6,322 bases of DNA from contig NZ_JYJG01000448.1 in the NCBI RefSeq assembly GCF_000955955.1, forward strand, positions 1-6,322, read 5' to 3'. Position numbers and translations under genes: made by a program. Of this stretch, positions 1 to 5,739 are shown one piece after another. The notes under the pieces were generated by a model that saw only the letters and a program-made list of their open reading frames with translations, was not told where the DNA came from and did no database searches. This stretch comes from Lentzea aerocolonigenes (GTDB lineage: Bacteria > Actinomycetota > Actinomycetes > Mycobacteriales > Pseudonocardiaceae). Position 1 is the first letter of the stretch. Every line of letters starts with the position of its first letter.

Positions 1-753
1 CTCCACATAGCGCGTGGCGAGAGTCTGGAACAGCTGCTCCGCCTCGATGGCCGGCCAGTCGCCGGCCAGCAGCTCGGCCGGCAGGTGCGGGTCCTGGCGC
101 ACCAGGTCGAGCCAGTCGGCGTGCAGCACGAGCTGGCGCGCCAGGTCGTCGGGCAGTGAGGCGTCCGGGATGCGCCAGCGGGCCAGGAAGTCCTGGTAGC
201 GCGCGGCGATCGCGGCCGTGTCGAACGCGCGGGTGGCCAGGTCCGCGGCCTCGGTCGGCTTGGCGTGCTGGGCGGTGAAGACCGTGACGTTCTCGGTGAG
301 GCCCAGGTCGGCGACCATCTCGGTGACGTCGCGGGTGCCGGGCGCGATCCACAGGCCGTTCTGCACGGGGCCGAAGCCTGCCCACTGCAGCTGCGAGCGC
401 AGGTCGTGGCGGTCGCCGCGGCGGCCTTCCGGCAGGGAGAAACCGACCAGCGTCCAGGTGCCGTCCCAGTCGCGGTTGACGGCGCCGCGCTGCCAGATGC
501 GGCGTTCACCGTCCTGCAGGACGTCCTTGGCCCGCGGGGTGAGTCCGAAGTAGACCTTGCGGCCGTTGCGGTGCTTGGCGAGCAGGCCCCTCGACGTCAT
601 ACGGGTCAGGGTCGAGCGCACGGCCTCCTCCGAGACGTCCACGCGGCCGAAGACGTCGATCACGCTGCCCGAGTAGACCGCGATGTCGCGGCCCAGCACG
701 TACAGCCCCAGGAAGTTCAGCATCAACGACTGCGGCGTCACGCTGCCCACCAT
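1..753 (-). CDS. PaaX-family transcriptional repressor, C-terminus cut by window edge
   Basis: Read on the minus strand from ATG at 753-751, this frame is open for 251 codons to position 1 with no stop, so the gene continues beyond the window. The N-terminus (about residues 6-75) is a winged helix-turn-helix of PaaX type, including SEEAVRSTLTRMTSRGLL (41-58) and a wing around RNGRKVYFGLT (62-72). The middle (about 97-137) has the family's WDGTWTLVGFSLPE and GFGPVQNGLWIAP segments, the Cas2-like central domain. The end (about 190-245) matches the PaaX C-terminal domain, with SLPDDLARQLVLHADW. PaaX proteins usually have 250-310 residues, so little is probably missing. The family represses aromatic or carboxylic acid catabolism operons and is typically released by an acyl-CoA ligand. 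It is divergent to the catabolic operon starting at 833, which is the likely target. No good Shine-Dalgarno precedes the start. GTG at 750 is an alternative start. The ligand is unknown. Confidence 0.93.
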   Translation of the reverse strand, partial: MVGSVTPQSLMLNFLGLYVLGRDIAVYSGSVIDVFGRVDVSEEAVRSTLTRMTSRGLLAKHRNGRKVYFGLTPRAKDVLQDGERRIWQRGAVNRDWDGTWTLVGFSLPEGRRGDRHDLRSQLQWAGFGPVQNGLWIAPGTRDVTEMVADLGLTENVTVFTAQHAKPTEAADLATRAFDTAAIAARYQDFLARWRIPDASLPDDLARQLVLHADWLDLVRQDPHLPAELLAGDWPAIEAEQLFQTLATRYVE

Positions 754-755
754 AC

Positions 756-769
756 ATGTTGTGCAACAT
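756..769. promoter_or_regulatory. Candidate operator: inverted repeat ATGTTG-TG-CAACAT
   Basis: The arms ATGTTG (756-761) and CAACAT (764-769) are perfect complements around a 2-nt centre, giving a 14-bp dyad of a size suited to a dimeric winged-helix repressor. It ends 2 nt upstream of the regulator's start codon and overlaps the best -35-like hexamer for the operon. Binding there could therefore control both the regulator and the operon. Assigning it to this PaaX-like protein is inference; the sequence is not an obvious match to the E. coli PaaX site. Confidence 0.45.
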
Positions 770-796
770 CTAGACGAGCGTCATGAATGTGCCGTA

Positions 797-817
797 CGTT
801 GGGTCGCGACCCCAACG
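797..817. promoter_or_regulatory. GC-rich inverted repeat just upstream of the operon's ribosome binding site
   Basis: The core GGGTCGCGACCC (801-812) is a perfect 12-bp palindrome. It extends to 10-bp arms, CGTTGGGTCG and CGACCCCAACG, with one unpaired C (one of 810-813). The repeat ends on the first base of the GGAGAGG ribosome binding site. As DNA it could be a second operator. As RNA it could form a hairpin next to the ribosome binding site, if the transcript starts upstream of it. There is no T-tract, so an intrinsic terminator is unlikely. Confidence 0.45.
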
Positions 818-832
818 GAGAGGACTCGTCGG

Positions 833-1708
833 ATGGAGCTGTCGGGCAAGGTCGCGATCGTGACCGGAGCCGGCCGGGGGCTGGGGCGGGCGTATGCGGA
901 AGCCTTGGCGCGCAACGGGGCCCACGTGGTCGTGAACGACGTGGACGACGTCGCCGAAGAGGTCGCCGCGGGCATCGGCGGCAGGGCGGTGATCGCACCG
1001 GTCGGGTCCACCGAGACGGCCGAGCGACTCGTCGAGACCGCCGTCGAGGAGTTCGGACGGCTCGACGTGCTGGTCACGAACGCCGGGATGCTGCGCGACC
1101 GCGTGCTGTGGAAGATGAGCGACGAGGACTTCGACGCCGTGATCAACGTGCACCTGCGCGGCACGTTCACGTGTGCCCGGGCGGCGGCGATCCGCATGCG
1201 GGAGCAAGGGACCGGCGGCAGTCTGGTGCTGATCTCGTCACCGGCCGGGCAGCGCGGCAACTTCGGGCAGACCAACTACGCCGCCGCCAAGGCCGGGATC
1301 ACCGCGATGGCACGAACGTGGGCGCTGGAGCTGGCGCGGTCGGACATCGCCGTCAACGCGGTCGTGCCGGTCGCCGCGACCGAGATGACCAGGACGATCC
1401 CGGCGTTCGCGCCGTTGATCGAGGAGTCGGAGCGGACCGGGGCGCCGTTGCCCGCGTGGGTGCGCAGGGACGAAGGGCTCGGCACGGTCGAGGACGTCGC
1501 GGAGCTGATCGTCTACCTCGCCTCGGACGCGGCGAAAGGCATCACCGGACAGGCGATCGGCATCGGTGGCGACCGGCTCGCGCTGTGGTCGCACCCGGCC
1601 GAGAAGCAGGTGGAGTTCGCCGACTGTGGCTGGACGGCTGCGGAGATCGCCAAGCGGTGGAGCTTCGAACCCGAGTCCTACGGCATCCCGGCTCCGGTGG
1701 CGCCATGA
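833..1708 (+). CDS. SDR-family dehydrogenase, (3R)-hydroxyacyl-CoA dehydrogenase-like
   Basis: A 291-residue classical short-chain dehydrogenase. ATG 833 was chosen because GGAGAGG lies 9 nt upstream and the Rossmann strand KVAIVTGAGRGLG begins at residue 6; upstream in-frame codons run into the promoter region. Visible motifs are the nucleotide-binding TGAGRGLG (11-18), Asp36 after the second strand (suggesting NAD rather than NADP), NAG (83-85), and a probable catalytic tetrad Asn105, Ser136, Tyr149, Lys153 (YAAAK). The stretches GRAYAEALARNGAHVVVND and NAGMLRDR...VHLRGTF resemble the dehydrogenase part of multifunctional enzyme type 2, which oxidises (3R)-hydroxyacyl-CoA to 3-oxoacyl-CoA in the cytoplasm or peroxisome. 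A C-terminal tail of about 40 residues follows the core. It is first in the operon and overlaps the next gene by 4 nt (ATGA). The SDR call is secure; the substrate class is inferred from similarity and from the hydratase and ligase neighbours. Another alcohol dehydrogenation remains possible. Confidence 0.93.
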   Translation: MELSGKVAIVTGAGRGLGRAYAEALARNGAHVVVNDVDDVAEEVAAGIGGRAVIAPVGSTETAERLVETAVEEFGRLDVLVTNAGMLRDRVLWKMSDEDFDAVINVHLRGTFTCARAAAIRMREQGTGGSLVLISSPAGQRGNFGQTNYAAAKAGITAMARTWALELARSDIAVNAVVPVAATEMTRTIPAFAPLIEESERTGAPLPAWVRRDEGLGTVEDVAELIVYLASDAAKGITGQAIGIGGDRLALWSHPAEKQVEFADCGWTAAEIAKRWSFEPESYGIPAPVAP

Positions 1709-2580
1709 ACGTTGACGACCTGGTCGCGATCGACGTGCACACGCACGCGGAGATCTCCAGCGACGGCCACAGTTCGCTCAGCCCTGCGCTGATCGAGGCG
1801 TCCGCCAAATACTTCAAGGCAAAGCACCGCCAGCCGACGATCGCTGAGACGGCAAGCATCTACCGCGAGCGCAACATGGCCGCGGTGATCTTCACGGTCG
1901 ACGCGGAGCACGCCACCGGCCACCCGCGCATCTCCAACGAGGAGATCGCCGCGTCCTGCGCCGAGCACGCCGACGTGCTGATCCCGTTCGCGAGCGTGGA
2001 CCCGTGGAAAGGCCGGACTGCGGTGAGGGAAGCCCGCAGGCTCGTCGAGGAGCACGGCGTGCGCGGGTTCAAGTTCCACCCCAGCCTGCAGGACTTCTCG
2101 CCGGACGACCGGATGGCGTACCCGCTGTACGAGGCGATCGAGGAGCTCGGCGTACCGGCGCTGTTCCACAGTGGACAGACCGGGATCGGCGCCGGTGTGC
2201 CCGGTGGCGGCGGCATCCGGCTCAAGCACTCCAACCCGATGCTCGTCGACGACGTGGCGGTCGACTTCCCGCACCTCAGGATCGTGCTCGCGCACCCGTC
2301 GTTCCCGTGGCAGGACGAGGCTCTCGCCGTAGCGACGCACAAGCCGTTCGTGTACATCGACCTGTCCGGCTGGTCGCCGAAATACTTCCCGCCGCAGCTC
2401 GTGCGCTACGCCAACACGTTGCTGCAGGACAAGGTCCTGTTCGGCTCGGACCACCCGGTGATCACGCCGGACCGCTGGCTCGCGGACTTCGCCAAGCTCG
2501 ACATCTCCGACGACGTCCGCCCGAAGATCCTCAAGCACAACGCCGCCCGTCTGCTCGGACTAGTCAAGGAGGACGCGTGA
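1705..2580 (+). CDS. Amidohydrolase-2 family (ACMSD-like) metal-dependent hydrolase or decarboxylase
   Basis: A 291-residue TIM-barrel protein of the amidohydrolase superfamily. The expected metal-site residues are present: HxH near the N-terminus (His12, His14 in DVHTHAE), His155 (LFHSG), catalytic-type His197 (LAHPS) and Asp249 (FGSDHP). GFKFHP (121-126) and the ending HNAARLLGL are also typical of the family. The pattern matches the ACMSD group, which uses one divalent metal, often Zn or Mn, for non-oxidative decarboxylation of aromatic or semialdehyde acids or for hydrolysis. The start ATG overlaps the stop of the SDR gene (ATGA), and the stop overlaps the GTG of the MaoC gene, so translation is probably coupled on both sides. 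Its own Shine-Dalgarno is weak (GGTGG at 1696-1700). Position inside a CoA-dependent operon suggests it acts on a pathway intermediate, such as a 3-oxo acid or ring compound. The actual reaction cannot be read from sequence. Confidence 0.92.
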   Translation: MNVDDLVAIDVHTHAEISSDGHSSLSPALIEASAKYFKAKHRQPTIAETASIYRERNMAAVIFTVDAEHATGHPRISNEEIAASCAEHADVLIPFASVDPWKGRTAVREARRLVEEHGVRGFKFHPSLQDFSPDDRMAYPLYEAIEELGVPALFHSGQTGIGAGVPGGGGIRLKHSNPMLVDDVAVDFPHLRIVLAHPSFPWQDEALAVATHKPFVYIDLSGWSPKYFPPQLVRYANTLLQDKVLFGSDHPVITPDRWLADFAKLDISDDVRPKILKHNAARLLGLVKEDA

Positions 2581-3035
2581 CCACCGCCGTCAACGGGCTC
2601 GAAGAGCTGAAAGCACTTGCCGGACAGGACCTCGGCCACACCGACTGGCTGCAGATCGACCAGGGGCGCGTCGACACGTTCGCCGACGCCACCGACGACC
2701 ACCAGTGGATCCACACCGACCCGGAACGCGCCGCCACCGGACCGTTCGGAACGACCATCGCGCACGGCTACCTCACGCTCGCGCTGCTCATCCCGTTGAT
2801 GAGCGAGCTGCTCGAAGTCTCGGGCGTGCGGATGAGCATCAACTACGGCCTGGAGAAGGTGCGCTTCCCCGCACCCGTCCCGGTCGGCGCCAAGATCCGG
2901 CTGCAGGGCCAGGTCGCCGCTGTGGAAGAGGTCAAGGGCGACGGGGTGCAGATCACGATCGATTTCACCGTTCAGATCGAGGGCTCAGACAAGCCCGCGT
3001 GCGTCGCGCGTGGGATCTACCGCCACTACGCCTGA
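2577..3035 (+). CDS. MaoC-like (NodN-type) hydratase
   Basis: A 152-residue single hot-dog domain protein, the usual length for stand-alone MaoC hydratases. It starts at GTG 2577, which overlaps the amidohydrolase stop (GTGA). A strong AGGAGG lies at 2567-2572, only 4 nt upstream. The hydratase-2 signature is recognisable as DATDDHQWIHTDPERA (37-52), with Asp41 and His46 in the catalytic dyad positions, followed by IAHGYLTL (61-68). The usual G-D-x-N-P is altered: Asp40 replaces Gly and Gln43 replaces Asn, as in the NodN-like branch. Enzymes of this fold add water to trans-2-enoyl-CoA to give (3R)-hydroxyacyl-CoA, the stereoisomer an MFE-2-like SDR would accept, so it pairs logically with the first gene. 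NodN-type proteins are poorly characterised, so a different dehydration or thioester reaction is possible. Confidence 0.92.
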   Translation: MTTAVNGLEELKALAGQDLGHTDWLQIDQGRVDTFADATDDHQWIHTDPERAATGPFGTTIAHGYLTLALLIPLMSELLEVSGVRMSINYGLEKVRFPAPVPVGAKIRLQGQVAAVEEVKGDGVQITIDFTVQIEGSDKPACVARGIYRHYA

Positions 3036-3047
3036 GATGAGAGTGCC

Positions 3048-4364
3048 ATGGCGACAACAACGCAGTTACGCCGTGCCGTCGCGTCCAGCTTCCTCGGCAG
3101 CGTGATCGAGTACTACGACTTCCTGCTCTACGCCACGGCTTCCGCGGTCGTGTTCAACAAGGTCTTCTTCTCCTCGCTCGACCCGCTGGTGGGCACGATC
3201 GCGAGCTTCGGCACGTTCGCCACCGGCTACCTCGCCCGCCCGCTCGGCGGTGTCCTCTTCGGACACTACGGCGATCTGCTGGGACGCAAGAAGATGCTCG
3301 TGCTCACCATGAGCCTGATGGGCGTCGCGAGCTTCCTGATCGGCCTGCTCCCCACCTATGGCCAGGTCGGCTGGCTCGCGCCGGCCGGGCTCATCCTGCT
3401 GCGCGTCGTCCAGGGCATCTCGGTCGGCGGTGAGTGGGGCGGCGCGGTCCTGATGTCCGCCGAGCACGCCACCTCACGACGTGGGCTGTGGGCGAGCTTC
3501 ACCAACGCGGGCGCGCCGTGCGGCATGGTTCTCTCCACCGCCGCCCTCACCGGCACCGCTGCTCTCGTGGGTGAGAAGGCGTTCCTCGACTGGGGCTGGC
3601 GGGTTCCGTTCCTGCTCAGCCTGGTGCTGCTCGGCATCGGCCTGTTCGTGCGGATGAAGGTGCAGGAAACGCCCGTGTTCCAGGCAGAGCGGAAGCGCAC
3701 CTCGGCACCGCTCGTGGACGTCCTGCGCAACCACCCGCGCACGCTGCTGCTCGGCGTCGGCGTCGGCCTCTCGGCGTTCGTCGCCCAGTCCACGCTGACG
3801 ACGTTCGTGCTGGCGTACGGCGTGCAGGCAGGCAACTCCAGGCAGTCGATCCTCAACGCGCTGACGCTCTCGTCCGCACTCGCGGTGATCGGCATCATCG
3901 GCTGGTCGGCGGCGTCGGACCGGTTCGGGCGCAGGCCTGTCGTGCTCGCGGGCGCCGTGCTCATGGCCGCGTTCGGGTTCGCGCTGTTCCCGTTGGTGGA
4001 CAACGGGTTCGTCGTCATCGCGCTGGTCCTCGGCCAAGCCGTGATCCATCCGATGATGTACGGGCCGCTCGCCGCGCTCTACAGCGAACTGTTCAGCACC
4101 GGCAGCCGCTACACCGGCGCATCGCTCGGCTACCAGCTCGCGGGACTCGGCGCGGGCCTCGCCCCGTTGCTCTTCGCCCAGGTGCAGAGCGCGGCCGGCA
4201 CGGGCGCGATCCCGGTCATCCTCGCCGCGTTCTGCGTGCTCACGGTCGTCTGCACGGTCGCACTGCGCGAGACCAGCCACACCAGCCTGACAGGAGACAG
4301 GAATGCGGAACGCGGGACTGGGCAGCTGGCCACACCGCCGCGCGCGCATGGCGCCGAAGCGTGA
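3048..4364 (+). CDS. MFS transporter, metabolite:H+ symporter (MHS) type
   Basis: A 438-residue integral membrane protein with about twelve hydrophobic segments, the first around 18-36 after a short basic N-terminus. Family hallmarks are EYYDFLLYA (21-29) in helix 1, ARPLGGVLFGHYGDLLGRKK (63-82, the MFS loop 2-3 signature), RVVQGISVGGEWGGAVLM (119-136), a WGWRVPF segment (182-188) and DRFGRRP (291-297) in the matching second-half loop. MHS carriers such as ShiA, KgtP and ProP move organic acids or zwitterions with protons across the cytoplasmic membrane. Here the likely cargo is the acid that the downstream ligase activates. The gene begins 12 nt after the MaoC stop, with only a weak purine-rich ribosome site (GATGAGAG). 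After the last helix (ends about 406) a polar tail of some 32 residues follows. Its last 62 nt lie inside the acyl-CoA synthetase gene, which is unusual. Substrate unknown. Confidence 0.94.
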   Translation: MATTTQLRRAVASSFLGSVIEYYDFLLYATASAVVFNKVFFSSLDPLVGTIASFGTFATGYLARPLGGVLFGHYGDLLGRKKMLVLTMSLMGVASFLIGLLPTYGQVGWLAPAGLILLRVVQGISVGGEWGGAVLMSAEHATSRRGLWASFTNAGAPCGMVLSTAALTGTAALVGEKAFLDWGWRVPFLLSLVLLGIGLFVRMKVQETPVFQAERKRTSAPLVDVLRNHPRTLLLGVGVGLSAFVAQSTLTTFVLAYGVQAGNSRQSILNALTLSSALAVIGIIGWSAASDRFGRRPVVLAGAVLMAAFGFALFPLVDNGFVVIALVLGQAVIHPMMYGPLAALYSELFSTGSRYTGASLGYQLAGLGAGLAPLLFAQVQSAAGTGAIPVILAAFCVLTVVCTVALRETSHTSLTGDRNAERGTGQLATPPRAHGAEA

Positions 4365-5739
4365 GGCGTTCACGTACAACGGAGTCTCCACGTCGTACGG
4401 AGAGGTCGCGGCCCGCACCACGAAGCTGGCTCATCAGCTACGGGAACTCGGTGTGCGCCAAGGTGATCGCGTCGCCTACCTCGGCCAGAACCACCCGTCG
4501 TTCGCCGAGACCATGTTCGCCGCCCACCAGCTCGGCGCGATCTTCGTCCCGCTGAACTTCCGCCTGTCCCCCGCCGAGATCACTTACCAGCTGGCCGACT
4601 GCGGCGCGCGCGTGCTGATCCACGCGCCGTCGCACGTCACGGAACACCCGCGGGCCATCTCGCTCGACGCGTACGAGGACTGGCTCTCCGCAGGCTCGGA
4701 CGAACCGCTCGACGAGCCGGTCTCCATCGACGAGCCCGCCCTGATCCTCTACACCTCCGGCACCACCGGCAGGCCCAAGGGCGCCGTGCTCACCCACGCC
4801 AACCTGCTGTGGAACACCTTCAACCTGATGATCGGCGTCGACGTCGCCACCGACGACGTCGCGCTGGTCGCCGCTCCGCTCTTCCACGTCGCCGCGCTGA
4901 CCCAGACGCTGCTGCCCACGTTCATCAAGGGCGGGCACAGCGTGATCGTCCCGCGCTGGGACGTCGACGAGTGCCTCGACGTCATCCAGGGCTACGGCGT
5001 GACGTGGATGTTCGGGGTGGCCACGATGTACGCGGACCTGGCGGCGTCACCACGCTGGCCGTCAGCCGACGTGTCGTCGTTGCGCGTGCTGTTGTGCGGC
5101 GGGGCGTCCGTGCCGGACGCGGTGATCCACGCCTATCAGGAACGGGACCTGGTGTTCTGCCAGGGTTACGGCCTCACCGAGACCGCGCCCGGTGCCACGT
5201 TCCTGGAGGCGGCGGACAGCGTGCGCAAGGCGGGTTCGGCCGGCCCGCCGGTGTTCTTCGGCGACCTGCGGCTGGCGGACACCGGCGAGATCGAGGTGCA
5301 GGGCCCGAACGTCACCCCGGGCTACTGGAACGACCCGGTCGCCACCGCGGCCGCGTTCACCGCCGACGGCTGGTTCCGCACCGGCGACCTCGGGCGGCTC
5401 GACGACGGTCACCTGCACGTCGTCGACCGGCTCAAGGACATGTTCATCTCGGGCGGCGAGAACGTCTACCCGGCCGAGGTCGAGAACGCGATCACCGACC
5501 ACCCGGACGTCGTCGAGGTCGCGGTGGTCGGCGTGCCGGACACGCGGTGGGGCGAGGTCGGGCGGGCGTTCGTGCGACCGCGGGAGGGCGCGGTGGTCGA
5601 CGCCGTGGCGCTGCGCGAGTTCCTGTTGCCGCGTCTCGCGAAGTACAAGATCCCCGTGCACGTCCAGATCGTGGACGAGCTGCCGCGCACGGGGTCCGGG
5701 AAGGTCCTCAAACCGGCACTGCGCGGCCTACCCCTGTAG
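4303..5739 (+). CDS. AMP-forming acyl-CoA synthetase (fatty acid/carboxylate-CoA ligase)
   Basis: A 478-residue member of the ANL (AMP-binding) superfamily. It activates a carboxylic acid with ATP to an acyl-adenylate and then transfers it to CoA. Motifs in order: phosphate-binding loop YTSGTTGRPKGAVLTH (150-165), GYGLTE (288-293), the Asp-containing TGD (360-362), hinge region DRLKD with Arg376, GGENVYPAEVE (384-394), and catalytic Lys467 in PRTGSGKVLK (461-470). All key residues are present, so it should be active. ATG 4303 was chosen because AGGAG (4292-4296) is well placed and the N-terminus MRNAGLGSW is typical of actinobacterial relatives; this makes it overlap the transporter gene by 62 nt. 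ATG 4348 (residue 16) is a possible shorter start. At 478 residues it is slightly short for the family. It is last in the operon and supplies the CoA thioester for the hydratase and SDR. The chain or ring specificity is not readable. Confidence 0.95.
   Translation: MRNAGLGSWPHRRARMAPKREAFTYNGVSTSYGEVAARTTKLAHQLRELGVRQGDRVAYLGQNHPSFAETMFAAHQLGAIFVPLNFRLSPAEITYQLADCGARVLIHAPSHVTEHPRAISLDAYEDWLSAGSDEPLDEPVSIDEPALILYTSGTTGRPKGAVLTHANLLWNTFNLMIGVDVATDDVALVAAPLFHVAALTQTLLPTFIKGGHSVIVPRWDVDECLDVIQGYGVTWMFGVATMYADLAASPRWPSADVSSLRVLLCGGASVPDAVIHAYQERDLVFCQGYGLTETAPGATFLEAADSVRKAGSAGPPVFFGDLRLADTGEIEVQGPNVTPGYWNDPVATAAAFTADGWFRTGDLGRLDDGHLHVVDRLKDMFISGGENVYPAEVENAITDHPDVVEVAVVGVPDTRWGEVGRAFVRPREGAVVDAVALREFLLPRLAKYKIPVHVQIVDELPRTGSGKVLKPALRGLPL

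Larger units (their letters stand above)
754..832. promoter_or_regulatory. Divergent promoter/operator region between the PaaX-type regulator and the operon
   Basis: This 79-bp gap is the only non-coding stretch upstream of the five-gene operon, so it should hold promoters for both directions. It contains two inverted repeats, listed separately, and the ribosome binding site GGAGAGG at 817-823. No convincing -35/-10 pair is visible. The best plus-strand candidate, TTGTGC at 759-764 with a weak -10 near 782-788 (CATGAAT), matches the consensus poorly. The assignment rests mainly on gene layout. Confidence 0.65.

Noticed and set aside
506..769. Minus-strand 87-codon frame starting at ATG 769
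   Set aside because: It is a shifted frame over the regulator gene with Arg/Gly/Pro-rich composition. The PaaX domains are in the frame starting at 753.
797..817. Intrinsic terminator for the regulator or upstream transcription
   Set aside because: It is not followed by a T-tract on either strand and lies upstream of both divergent genes, so termination is an unlikely role.
683..832. Upstream extension of the SDR reading frame to an ATG at 683
   Set aside because: It would run through the regulator's 5' coding region and both promoter repeats, and it adds 50 residues that resemble no SDR. ATG 833 has a good ribosome binding site.
787..1704. Long plus-strand open frame upstream of and in frame with the amidohydrolase gene
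   Set aside because: The translation is Arg/Gly-rich low-complexity typical of an out-of-frame read of a high-GC gene, and the region is fully explained by the SDR gene. The true start is the ATG at 1705, where the amidohydrolase fold begins.
1678..2538. Minus-strand 286-codon open frame antisense to the amidohydrolase
   Set aside because: Long antisense frames are expected in GC-rich coding DNA. Its composition is biased to Val/Arg/Asp/Glu and no motif is recognisable.
3474..4421. Minus-strand 315-codon open frame antisense to the transporter
   Set aside because: It has low-complexity Arg/Glu/Ala/His composition and mirrors the membrane protein codons. There is no domain, and it conflicts with two well-supported genes.
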